Positions 14,324 through 21,221 of a DNA stretch of 23,845 nt are shown one piece after another. Both the position numbers and the translations under genes were made by a program. The notes beneath the pieces are model-generated. The model saw nothing but the letters and a program-made list of their open reading frames with translations. It ran no database searches and was not told where the DNA came from. The first letter of the stretch is position 1. Each line of letters starts with the position of its first letter. The stretch is from Pseudomonadota bacterium (GTDB lineage: Bacteria; Pseudomonadota; Gammaproteobacteria; Xanthomonadales; Xanthomonadaceae): assembly GCA_023395465.1 (NCBI GenBank), contig JAEWZE010000265.1, positions 1 through 23,845 of the forward strand, given 5' to 3'.

Positions 14324-15988
14324 ATGTCCGTCAACGCCGTCGATCACGCTTCCCACGCCGACAGCGGCACCAACCGGGCGGGGGACCACCTGAGCCCGGA
14401 CGGGTTCGACTACAACCGCATCCAGGGCCTGCAGGGCAATCCCAACGTCACCGAAGCGTTCCTGCGCGGGGTGGAGGAGATGGCCGGGCGGCTGGGCACC
14501 CGGCCGGAGTACATCCTGGCGGTGATGAGCTTCGAGACCGGCGGCAGCTTCAGCCCCGGCGTGCGCAACGGCGTCGGCAGCGGCGCCACCGGCTTGATCC
14601 AGTTCATGCCCACCACCGCGCGCGAGCTGGGCACCAGCACCGATGCGCTGGCGCGCATGAGCGCGGTGGAGCAGCTCGAGTACGTCGAGCGCTACTTCGC
14701 GCAGCGCTCCGATCCCGGCGACCTCAACACGCTCGAAGGGGTATACACCACGGTGCTCTACGGCAGCCCCAGGCCCGACCCGGGCTCGACCCTGTTCTCG
14801 CAGGGCGGTGCCGCCTACCGCATGAATGCCCCGCTGGACCTCAACCGCGACGGCCGCATCACCGCCGGCGAGGCCACGAGCTTCGTGCGCAACAAGATCG
14901 ATGGCGACGCGCCCGCACCGATCGAGGGCACCCCGCCGCGCCCCGATCCGGGCGACGCGCCGCCGGCCGAGGGCAGCCGCTACACGGTGCGCCCGGGCGA
15001 CACGCTCTCGGCGATCGCCGCGCGGTTCGGCACCACCGCGCAGGCGCTGGCCCAGGCCAACGGCATCCGCAATCCCGACCTGATCCATGCCGGCACCACG
15101 CTGCGCGTGCCCGCTGGCGAGGCCGCCCCCGCCCCCGCCACCAGCTACACCATCCGGCCCGGCGACACGCTCTCGGAGATCGCGGGCCGGATGGGGACGA
15201 CGGTGCAGGCGCTGGCCCAGGCCAACGGCATCCGCAATCCGGACCTGATCCACGCCGGCGACACCCTCTCGCTGCCCGCCGGCGCCGCGACCAGCGCCAG
15301 CTACACCATTCAGCCCGGCGATACCCTGTCGGGGCTGGCGGCACGCTTTTCCACCAGCGTCGGCGCGCTGATGGCCGCCAATCCGGGGATCCGCGACTCC
15401 AACCTGATCCATGCCGGCGACACCCTGGCCCTTCCCGGCGCCGCAGGACGCGGCGATGCGCCGGCCGGCGGCACGCCACCCGAAACCGGGCCGCGCGGCG
15501 ATGCGCCCCCGGTCAGCGGCACGGCGCCGACCTATGCGCCCTACACCGTCTACAGCACCGGCCACCAGGCCGCGTTCGCGGTCAGCGATGCCAGCCAGAT
15601 GCAGCCGCACCACGACTACCAGACAGTCACGCGCAACGGCCAGCAGCTGGAGGTGCGCGACATCGTCCTGCACCGCAATGGCCAGTCGCAGACCAGCCAG
15701 GCCATCCCGGCGCCGCTGCAGGGCGAGGTCATCCACGCCGGGCCGATGGGCGGCGCCGGCAATGCCGTGGGCATCCGCGGCGCGGACGGCAAGGTGGCGT
15801 GGGTCTTCCACATGTCCAGCATCGACGTGCGCGTGGGCCAGCAGGTCGGCTACGGGCAGGACCTCGGCAACCAGGGCTCCACCGGCAACTCCACCGGGCC
15901 GCACGTGCACATCGAAGCCGCGCCCGCGGTGATCGACCGCTGGGTCAACGACCTGGTCGACGGCCGCTTCGACGGCCGCAAGGGCTGA
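14324..15988 (+). CDS. Multidomain peptidoglycan hydrolase without visible signal peptide: transglycosylase-like, EF-hand, 3x LysM, M23 peptidase
   Basis: 554 residues from ATG at 14324 (AGGGAG 5 nt upstream). The N-terminus (MSVNAVDHASHADSGTNRAG) is polar, with no Sec signal or membrane segment. Residues about 40-150 are a lysozyme/transglycosylase-like domain: MSFETGGSF (68-76) with candidate catalytic Glu71, and GATGLIQFMPTTARELG (87-103). DLNRDGRITAGE (172-183) is a canonical EF-hand loop. Three LysM modules follow at about 219-262, 275-318 and 327-370, each with the (R/Q)PGDTLS motif. After a Pro/Gly linker, residues about 405-540 look like an M23 metallopeptidase: FHMSS (His496) and GPHVHIE (His527, His529) are the usual second and third motifs, but the first HxGxD motif is not clear (LHRNGQSQ at 449-456). 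It would cut glycan and possibly peptide in murein. Lack of export signal suggests delivery by a secretion system or lysis. Confidence 0.85.
   Translation: MSVNAVDHASHADSGTNRAGDHLSPDGFDYNRIQGLQGNPNVTEAFLRGVEEMAGRLGTRPEYILAVMSFETGGSFSPGVRNGVGSGATGLIQFMPTTARELGTSTDALARMSAVEQLEYVERYFAQRSDPGDLNTLEGVYTTVLYGSPRPDPGSTLFSQGGAAYRMNAPLDLNRDGRITAGEATSFVRNKIDGDAPAPIEGTPPRPDPGDAPPAEGSRYTVRPGDTLSAIAARFGTTAQALAQANGIRNPDLIHAGTTLRVPAGEAAPAPATSYTIRPGDTLSEIAGRMGTTVQALAQANGIRNPDLIHAGDTLSLPAGAATSASYTIQPGDTLSGLAARFSTSVGALMAANPGIRDSNLIHAGDTLALPGAAGRGDAPAGGTPPETGPRGDAPPVSGTAPTYAPYTVYSTGHQAAFAVSDASQMQPHHDYQTVTRNGQQLEVRDIVLHRNGQSQTSQAIPAPLQGEVIHAGPMGGAGNAVGIRGADGKVAWVFHMSSIDVRVGQQVGYGQDLGNQGSTGNSTGPHVHIEAAPAVIDRWVNDLVDGRFDGRKG
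15041..15259 (+). repeat. Direct repeat within LysM modules 1 and 2
   Basis: Bases 15041-15094 and 15206-15259 are 54-nt copies that differ at only two positions, with a 165-bp (55-codon) period. They encode the shared QALAQANGIRNPDLIHAG of LysM 1 and 2. LysM 3 (about 15302-15433) keeps only DSNLIHAGDTL. The near-identity at DNA level points to a recent module duplication or gene conversion. Confidence 0.9.
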
Positions 15989-16013
15989 TCCGGGCCGGCG
16001 GCGCCCGGTGCCG

Positions 16014-16484
16014 ATGAGCCGCGTCGCGCTGTTCGCCTGCGGCCTGCTGCTGGCCGCATGCGGCGCAGCCAGCCCGGCGCCTGAAGACGGCCAGACCCCT
16101 CCCGCCACTGCGCAGGCGCAGACCCTGCCAGCCGACATCCAGCGCGCGCTGCAGACCGACGAGCGCGTCCTCGACTGCCCGCAGGGCCAGGTCGACGGAC
16201 ACAGCGCGTTCGCGGCCGACTGGGTCCGGCCGCGGCGGGTGGACCTGGACGACGACGGGCGCGCCGACTGGCTGCTGGAGGGCGTCCACCCCTGCCTGCG
16301 CCGCGATGGCGCCGCCGACTGGTGGATCTACGCCGAGGCGGCCGGCGGGCGTCGCCTGCTGGGCCGCGTGCGCGGCGCCCGCGCGCTGGACGTGCTGCCC
16401 GCGCGCAGTCGCGGCCACGCCGAACTGCGCGTCGAGGACACGGAGGGCGAGCGCATCCTGCGCTACCGCGACGGCGGCTACTGA
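16014..16484 (+). CDS. Small lipoprotein with DxDxDG calcium-type loop, next to the peptidoglycan hydrolase
   Basis: 156 residues from ATG at 16014; GTG at 16008 (two codons more) is possible. The signal peptide ends in a good lipobox, LLAAC with Cys16 (MSRVALFACGLLLAAC), followed by a Pro/Ala/Gln linker to about 37. The mature domain has two cysteines (Cys55, Cys94) that could form a disulfide and a DLDDDGRADW loop (77-86), as in FG-GAP/EF-hand-like calcium sites, then WWIYAEAAGGRRLLG and a short C-terminal beta-rich part. No firm family. Only 25 bp separate it from the hydrolase stop; a 6-bp stem (15990-15995 with 16003-16008) fills most of that gap. In Xanthomonas, lipoproteins with such acidic loops act as immunity inhibitors of lysozyme-like effectors (XAC2610 type). 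A similar role here is inference from context and motif. Confidence 0.8.
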   Translation: MSRVALFACGLLLAACGAASPAPEDGQTPPATAQAQTLPADIQRALQTDERVLDCPQGQVDGHSAFAADWVRPRRVDLDDDGRADWLLEGVHPCLRRDGAADWWIYAEAAGGRRLLGRVRGARALDVLPARSRGHAELRVEDTEGERILRYRDGGY

Positions 16485-16547
16485 GTGGGACGTCGTTGCG
16501 GCCGCGCTACCATGTGCGGCCCGCGATCGAGCCCCAGGAGCCTGCAC

Positions 16548-17153
16548 GTGACCGAATCCGACGACGCCCGCAACGGCGTATCGCGCACGCAGGCCGAAGA
16601 GGCGGTGCGCACCCTGCTGCGCTGGGCAGGCGAGGACCCGCAGCGCGAGGGCCTGCTCGACACGCCCAATCGCGTGGTCAAGGCCTATGGCGAATGGTTC
16701 AGCGGCTACGCGCTGGACCCGGACGAGTACCTGGCGCGCACCTTCGAGGAGGTGGCCGGCTACGACGAGATGATCGTGCTGCGCGACATCGAGTTCGAGA
16801 GCCATTGCGAACACCACATGGCGCCGATCATCGGCCGCGTGCACGTGGGCTACCTGCCCGCCGGCAAGGTGGTGGGCATCAGCAAGCTGGCGCGCGTGGT
16901 GGAGGCCTACGCCAAGCGCTTCCAGGTGCAGGAGAAGATGACCGCGCAGATCGCCGGCTGCATCCGCCGCGTGCTGGCGCCCCTGGGCGTGGGCGTGGTG
17001 GTCGATGCCAGCCACGAGTGCATGACCACGCGCGGGGTGCACAAGCGCGGCGTGAGCATGGTCACCTCGACCATGCTCGGCAGCTTCCGCGAGGATGCGC
17101 GCACGCGCGCGGAGTTCCTGCGCTTCATCGAGGCGGGCGGCGGCCGACGCTGA
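16548..17153 (+). CDS. folE: GTP cyclohydrolase I
   Basis: 201 residues from GTG at 16548, supported by AGGAG (16536-16540) with a 7-nt spacer. FolE converts GTP to 7,8-dihydroneopterin triphosphate, the first step of tetrahydrofolate synthesis. The zinc ligands are present with exact E. coli spacing: Cys87 and His90 in SHCEHH (85-90) and Cys158 in SHEC (155-158). Catalytic His89 and His156 are also present (E. coli numbers Cys110, His112, His113, His179 and Cys181). GISKLARVVEAYAKRFQVQE (110-129) is the family signature 2, and DTPNRVVKAYGEWFSGY (38-54) precedes it. The N-terminus is short, as in proteobacterial short forms. The stop codon overlaps the next gene's ATG by one base (TGATG). Confidence 0.97.
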   Translation: MTESDDARNGVSRTQAEEAVRTLLRWAGEDPQREGLLDTPNRVVKAYGEWFSGYALDPDEYLARTFEEVAGYDEMIVLRDIEFESHCEHHMAPIIGRVHVGYLPAGKVVGISKLARVVEAYAKRFQVQEKMTAQIAGCIRRVLAPLGVGVVVDASHECMTTRGVHKRGVSMVTSTMLGSFREDARTRAEFLRFIEAGGGRR

Positions 17154-17527
17154 TGGCGGCCTGTCCCTGCGGCAGCGGGCGCGGTTACGGCGACTGCTGC
17201 GGGCCGCTGCACGCAGGCGTGCCGGCGGCCGACGCGCAGGCGCTGATGCGCTCGCGCTACAGCGCCTACGTGCGCGAGGACGCGGCCTACCTGCTGCGCA
17301 GCTGGCATCCGTCCACGCGCCCCGACGCGCTGTCCTTCGACGATCCACGGCCCACCTGGCTCAGGCTGGAGGTATTGCGCCACCTCGCGACCGGCAGCGA
17401 CAGCGCCGAAGTGGAGTTCGTGGCCCGCTACCGCATCGGTGGCGGTAGCGTGGTGCGCATGCGCGAACACAGCCGTTTCCTGCGCGAGGACGGTCACTGG
17501 TATTACCTGGACGCGGTGGAGGGCTGA
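17153..17527 (+). CDS. YchJ-like (UPF0225) protein with N-terminal SEC-C-type zinc motif and NTF2-like domain
   Basis: 124 residues from ATG at 17153, which shares its A with the folE stop, so translation is coupled. ACPCGSGRGYGDCCGPLHAG (3-22) is the YchJ/SEC-C cysteine motif (Cys4, Cys6, Cys15, Cys16), a zinc site. The rest follows the YchJ core: ALMRSRYSAYVREDAAYLLRSWHP, then WLRLEVLR, VEFVARYR and HWYYLDAVEG, an NTF2-like fold. E. coli YchJ is longer (about 150 residues) and carries a second C-terminal SEC-C motif; this protein ends before that point. Biochemical function of the family is not established. The tight link with folE may simply be shared transcription. Confidence 0.9.
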   Translation: MAACPCGSGRGYGDCCGPLHAGVPAADAQALMRSRYSAYVREDAAYLLRSWHPSTRPDALSFDDPRPTWLRLEVLRHLATGSDSAEVEFVARYRIGGGSVVRMREHSRFLREDGHWYYLDAVEG

Positions 17528-17758
17528 GGCCGCGCGGAGGGACGCGGGCGCACGCAGCGCCATGCGCAGCGCCAGGCACGGCGCCTGCATGCGCCGCATC
17601 CGGGCCCCGCATCCACCGGACGGCGCGGCCTGTCCACCCGTGGCCGGGGCAACGCATGCGCGGCTCGATGAATCCCCTGCAACCCTGCAGTCCCCGGCAT
17701 GCGGGATGACCACGCCGGCGAGGCTATCCTCCGGCCTCCCCCGCACCCGGCCGACGCG
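17528..17758. other. 231-bp intergenic region, no gene seen
   Basis: Gap between the YchJ-like gene and the transglycosylase gene. It is GC-rich, with short GCGC-type repeats (about 17555-17600) and a weak CTGCA/TGCAG dyad near 17677-17690. A TATCCT (17725-17730) could be a -10 box for the downstream gene, but no -35 is in register. No convincing terminator or small gene is visible. Confidence 0.4.
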
Positions 17759-19045
17759 ATGCTCCGTTTCCATGTCCTTGCCCTGCTGTGCGCGTTGCCG
17801 GCTGCACAGGCGCTGGCGCAATCCCCTACTGCTCCGGCGCCCGTCGAGCCGCCCTCCGCGTCGCAGTCCAGCGTGCCGTCAGCGCCGCCGGTCGCGGCGC
17901 CGGCACCGGCCGATCCCGAGTACGACGCCTGCGTCGCCAATCGCCTGCGCCCGCAGGCGGCGGCGAGCGGCATCCCCGGCGAGGCCTTCGACCGCTACAT
18001 GACCGGGGTGACGGCCGATCGCAGCGTGCTCGGCCTGCTTGACGCGCAGCCCGAGTTCACCACCCCGATCTGGGACTACCTGGCCGGCCTGGTCGACGAG
18101 GAGCGCGTGACCGACGGCCGCGCGATGCTGCAGACGCACAGCGAGCTGCTGGCGACGGTGCCGGCGCGGTACGGCGTGGATCCGGAGACGGTGGTGGCGG
18201 TGTGGGGCGTGGAAAGCGACTACGGTCGCGTGTCGGGCAAGCGTCCGTTGCTGCAGTCGCTGTCGGTGCTGTCGTGCTTCGGCCGCCGCCAGGCGTTCTT
18301 CCGCGGCGAGTTCCTGGCCACGCTCAGGCTGCTGCACGACGGCGACCTGCGCGATCCGGCGATCACCGGCTCGTGGGCCGGCGCCTTCGGGCACACCCAG
18401 TTCATGCCCAGCACCTACGCGCGCATCGCGGTCGACGGCGATGGCGATGGCCGCCGCGACCTGGTCACCAGCATCCCCGATGCGCTGGCCTCGACCGCCA
18501 ACTACCTCAAGCGCAGCGGCTGGCAGACCGGCCGGCCCTGGGGATACGAGGTCAGGCTGCCGCCCGGCTTCGACACCGCCCTGGCCGGGCGCACCAGCCG
18601 CCGCCCGCTGTCGGACTGGGTCGCGCGCGGCGTGACCCGCGTCGATGGGACGCCCATCGCGCCAGCCGACACGCGCAGCGCGATCCTGCTGCCGGCCGGT
18701 GCCAAGGGCCCGGCCTTCCTGGTGTTCCGCAACTACGACGCGATCTATTCCTACAACGCCGCCGAAAGCTATGCGCTGGCGATCGCCACGCTGGCCGACC
18801 GCCTGCGCGGCGGCAGCGGCCTGGCCACGCCCTGGCCGACCGACGACCCCGGCCTGTCGCGCGCGCAGCGGCGCGAACTGCAGACCCTGCTGCTGGCGCG
18901 CGGCCACGCCATCGGCGAGGTCGACGGCATGGTCGGCACCGCCACGCGCCGCGCGATCCGCGACGAACAGCAGCGCCTGGGCGTGCAGCCTGCGGACGGC
19001 CGTGCCGGCACGAAGATCCTCGAGGCCCTGCGCGCGGGCCGCTGA
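17759..19045 (+). CDS. Lytic murein transglycosylase, MltB-like, with C-terminal peptidoglycan-binding domain
   Basis: 428 residues from ATG at 17759. A cleavable signal peptide (MLRFHVLALLCALPAAQALA) without a lipobox suggests a soluble periplasmic enzyme rather than a lipoprotein like E. coli MltB. A Pro/Ala/Ser linker (22-52) precedes the SLT_2-type catalytic domain (about 55-355). The catalytic Glu152 lies in AVWGVESDYGR (147-157), with AGAFGHTQFMPSTY (207-220) and VDGDGDGRRD (225-234), all MltB hallmarks. Residues about 365-425 are a PG_binding_1 domain (LQTLLLARGHAIGEVDGMVG). The enzyme cleaves the MurNAc-GlcNAc bond to give 1,6-anhydromuropeptides in wall turnover. No strong Shine-Dalgarno is visible; the start is set by the signal peptide. 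An MFS gene follows 86 bp downstream on the same strand. Confidence 0.94.
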   Translation: MLRFHVLALLCALPAAQALAQSPTAPAPVEPPSASQSSVPSAPPVAAPAPADPEYDACVANRLRPQAAASGIPGEAFDRYMTGVTADRSVLGLLDAQPEFTTPIWDYLAGLVDEERVTDGRAMLQTHSELLATVPARYGVDPETVVAVWGVESDYGRVSGKRPLLQSLSVLSCFGRRQAFFRGEFLATLRLLHDGDLRDPAITGSWAGAFGHTQFMPSTYARIAVDGDGDGRRDLVTSIPDALASTANYLKRSGWQTGRPWGYEVRLPPGFDTALAGRTSRRPLSDWVARGVTRVDGTPIAPADTRSAILLPAGAKGPAFLVFRNYDAIYSYNAAESYALAIATLADRLRGGSGLATPWPTDDPGLSRAQRRELQTLLLARGHAIGEVDGMVGTATRRAIRDEQQRLGVQPADGRAGTKILEALRAGR

Positions 19046-19131
19046 CCGCGCGGGCCGTCCTGTCCTCCAGCACGGGCGCCCCTCTGCGCCGATTCGCGGA
19101 TAATGCCCGCCCGCATCTTCCGGCCGCCTGC

Positions 19132-20373
19132 GTGAGCGAACCGACAGCCGCCCGGCGCAAGGCCGCGCTGGTCTTCATCTTCCTGGTCGTGCTGATCGAC
19201 GTGCTGGCGTTCGGGCTGATCATCCCGGTGCTGCCGCACCTGGTCGAGGAGTTCACCGGCAGCACCTCGCGCGCGGCGCTGTGGATCGGCGTGTTCGGGA
19301 CCGTGTTCGCGGCGATCCAGTTCCTGTGCTCGCCGATCCAGGGCGCGCTGTCGGACTGCTACGGACGTCGCCCGGTGATCCTGCTCTCGTGCCTGGGGCT
19401 GGGCCTGGATTTCGTGATCATGGCGCTGGCGCCGTCGCTGTGGTGGCTGCTGGTCGCGCGCGTGTTCTCCGGCGTGTTCTCGGCCAGCTTCAGCACCGCC
19501 AACGCCTATGTCGCCGACATCGTGCCGGCCGACGCGCGGGCGAAGAGCTACGGCATGATCGGCGCGGCGTTCGGCGTCGGCTTCACCATCGGCCCGGTAC
19601 TCGGCGGCTGGCTGGGCGAACTCGACCTGCGCCTGCCGTTCTGGTTCGCCGCCGGGCTGGCGCTGCTGAACTTCTGCTACGGACTGTTCGTGCTGCCCGA
19701 GTCGCTGCCGCCGCAATCGCGCGCGGCACGCTTCGACTGGCGCGCGATCCGCCCGTACGCGGCGATCCTGCTGATCGGTCGCTATCCCTCGATCGTCGGA
19801 CTGGCCGTGGTGGTGTTCATCGCCAACCTGGCGCACTACGTCTATCCCAGCGTGTTCGTGCTGTTCGCCGACGTGCGCTATGGCTGGGGCCCGTGGCAGG
19901 TGGGCTGGGTACTGTTCCTGGTCGGCGTGTGCAGCGTGATCGTCAACGTCGCGGTGGTGGGGCGCGCGGTGCGGGCGCTGGGCGAGCGGCGCGCGCTGAT
20001 CCTCGGGCTGTGCTGCGGCACCGCGGGCTTCGTGGTCTACGCCTTCGCCGGGCAGGGCTGGATCTTCCTGCTGGGACTGCCGGTGAGCGCGCTGTGGGCG
20101 ATCGCCTCGCCGGCCAGCCAGGCGCTGATCACCCGCCAGGTCGACGTGGACATGCAGGGCCGCATCCAGGGCGCGCTGATGAGCCTGGTGTCGGTGGCGG
20201 GGATCGTCGCGCCGATCGCCTTCGCCAGCGTGTTCGGGCTGTTCATCGGCGAACGTGCGCCGGTCGCGTTTCCCGGCGCGCCCTGGCTGCTGGCATCGAT
20301 GCTGCTGGCCATCGCCGCGCTGATCGCGTGGCGGCATGCGCCGCGACCCGTGCAGCACGCCGCGCACGACTGA
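19132..20373 (+). CDS. MFS transporter, DHA1 family, TetA-like drug:proton antiporter
   Basis: 413 residues from GTG at 19132, chosen because MSEPTAARRKAALVFIFLVV gives the normal cytoplasmic lead into helix 1; no clear Shine-Dalgarno. Twelve hydrophobic segments fit the MFS. The first is VFIFLVVLIDVLAFGLIIPVLP (14-35), close to tetracycline exporters. Motif A in loop 2-3 reads GALSDCYGRRPVILL (71-85) with Asp75. GAAFGVGFTIGPVLGG (144-159) is the antiporter motif C of helix 5. The central loop (about 185-205) is short. TetA-type pumps export tetracycline-Mg in exchange for a proton; chromosomal homologues often have other or unknown substrates, so the drug is not assigned. ATAATG at 19100-19105 could be a -10 element, but no -35 is in register. 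Confidence 0.92.
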   Translation: MSEPTAARRKAALVFIFLVVLIDVLAFGLIIPVLPHLVEEFTGSTSRAALWIGVFGTVFAAIQFLCSPIQGALSDCYGRRPVILLSCLGLGLDFVIMALAPSLWWLLVARVFSGVFSASFSTANAYVADIVPADARAKSYGMIGAAFGVGFTIGPVLGGWLGELDLRLPFWFAAGLALLNFCYGLFVLPESLPPQSRAARFDWRAIRPYAAILLIGRYPSIVGLAVVVFIANLAHYVYPSVFVLFADVRYGWGPWQVGWVLFLVGVCSVIVNVAVVGRAVRALGERRALILGLCCGTAGFVVYAFAGQGWIFLLGLPVSALWAIASPASQALITRQVDVDMQGRIQGALMSLVSVAGIVAPIAFASVFGLFIGERAPVAFPGAPWLLASMLLAIAALIAWRHAPRPVQHAAHD

Positions 20374-20395
20374 ACGCGGGCAACGACGCGGGTCC

Positions 20396-20413
20396 GGCGC
20401 GACTTGCCGCGCC
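20396..20413 (+). terminator. Small GC hairpin after the MFS gene
   Basis: GGCGCG (20396-20401) and CGCGCC (20408-20413) form a 6-bp stem with a 6-nt loop, 22 bp past the MFS stop and 46 bp before the next start. No T-tract. Possible terminator or chance GC structure. Confidence 0.3.
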
Positions 20414-20459
20414 GCACGCGCCGGTGCGAGGATCGCCTGCTCGACGTGGAGGGATCCCG

Positions 20460-20693
20460 ATGCGCAACAAGATGATCATGCTGCTCGCGGCGGGCCTGGT
20501 GGCCGGCTGCGCGGGTTACGAGGTGCGCGATACCAACGCGGCCGTGGACCGCAATCCGGCCTGCGCCAGCCGCCCCGACCGTCCGGGCGAACCGCTGCCC
20601 CGGGAGTGCGAGCGCACCACCGAGGCGGGCTGGAGCAGCGAACGGCGCGAGAGCACGCCGATCGATTTCAGCCGCAAGCGCGGCGACGACTGA
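20460..20693 (+). CDS. Small lipoprotein of unknown function
   Basis: 77 residues from ATG at 20460, with a strong GGAGGG (20448-20453) 6 nt upstream. The signal peptide MRNKMIMLLAAGLVAGC ends in lipobox VAGC (Cys17). The mature part is about 60 residues, polar and Arg/Pro/Glu-rich with two further cysteines (Cys35 and the Cys in PRECER), and probably lacks a large fold. No family recognised. It is convergent with the I78 inhibitor gene and separated from it by a strong dyad. The good ribosome site, lipobox and stop position make it a real gene; a role in the envelope is all that can be said. Confidence 0.82.
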   Translation: MRNKMIMLLAAGLVAGCAGYEVRDTNAAVDRNPACASRPDRPGEPLPRECERTTEAGWSSERRESTPIDFSRKRGDD

Positions 20694-20694
20694 C

Positions 20695-20732
20695 CGGTCC
20701 GGTCCCGCGCCACGAGGGCACGGACCGGACCG
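20695..20732. terminator. Bidirectional terminator-like dyad between convergent lipoprotein genes
   Basis: CGGTCCGGTCC (20695-20705) and GGACCGGACCG (20722-20732) are an exact 11-bp inverted repeat with a 16-nt loop. It fills the 44-bp gap between the stop at 20693 (+) and the stop at 20738 (-). No T-tract, but the stem is very stable and suits both strands. Confidence 0.65.
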
Positions 20733-20737
20733 CGGGA

Positions 20738-21145
20738 TCAGCCGCAGTTGAGGGTCTGGATCGCGCCAGCGGCGTCGGTGGTGATGGTCAGCCGGTCGAT
20801 GCGGAAATCCATCGTCGCCGCGTCGTCCGGTCCCAGTACGCGCACGCTGGTGGCGCCGCTGTCGGCGGTGGCCTGGGCGACGACCGTTTCGCTGGCTTCC
20901 TGGCCGACCAGCGCCTGGATGGCGTCGGCATTGCACGGCTTCGCTTCGCCGACGGCGCCATCGAGCGGCGATATGGCGCCGGCGTCGCCCGCCGGCGTCG
21001 CGGCATCGGCCTGGGCGGCGGGCGCCGGGTCGGTCGCAGGCGGAGCCTCGGCGTCGCGGTCGGGCGAGCAGGCGCCGAGCAGCGCGATGAGCGCGGCCGA
21101 CAGCAGCGGCGTGCGCAGCGGAAAGCGGGATGTCGAACCAGCCAT
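20738..21145 (-). CDS. Lipoprotein with I78-family peptidase inhibitor domain
   Basis: 135 residues from ATG at 21145, preceded by AAGGAG with an 8-nt spacer. Signal peptide and lipobox LGAC give Cys26 (LLSAALIALLGAC). An Ala/Pro/Asp-rich linker follows to about 65. Residues about 70-135 match the I78 inhibitor pattern: CNADAIQALVGQ at the start, then GATSVRVLGPDDAATMDFR, IDRLTITTDAAG and the terminal LNCG, with two cysteines (about 71 and 134) probably bonded. I78 proteins inhibit serine proteases; a lipid-anchored form would guard the periplasm or surface against proteases. The SGNH hydrolase gene lies 76 bp upstream on the same strand. The domain call is from pattern memory, not a search. 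Confidence 0.85.
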   Translation of the reverse strand: MAGSTSRFPLRTPLLSAALIALLGACSPDRDAEAPPATDPAPAAQADAATPAGDAGAISPLDGAVGEAKPCNADAIQALVGQEASETVVAQATADSGATSVRVLGPDDAATMDFRIDRLTITTDAAGAIQTLNCG

Positions 21146-21169
21146 GGCGCAATCTCCTTGTGTGGGAGC

Positions 21170-21187
21170 GGCGACGATAGCGTCGCC
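21170..21187 (-). other. Hairpin between the SGNH hydrolase and I78 genes
   Basis: GGCGACG (21170-21176), loop ATAG, CGTCGCC (21181-21187): a perfect 7-bp stem, 34 bp past the SGNH stop (minus-strand direction) and 24 bp before the I78 start. It could end the SGNH transcript or form a 5'-leader structure for the inhibitor gene. Confidence 0.4.
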
Positions 21188-21221
21188 TGCCTGAAGGCTC
21201 GCCGCTCGGGCCAGCTGGCAT

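Noticed and set aside
14324..15988. Prophage endolysin interpretation of the hydrolase
   Set aside because: No holin, spanin, tail or integrase genes are nearby, and the flanks are ordinary chromosomal genes. It is not excluded, but it is less likely than a secreted or effector enzyme.
16500..16521. GGCCGC/GCGGCC stem before folE as a riboswitch or terminator
   Set aside because: Only 6 bp with a 10-nt loop, common by chance at this GC content; it lies upstream of a free Shine-Dalgarno.
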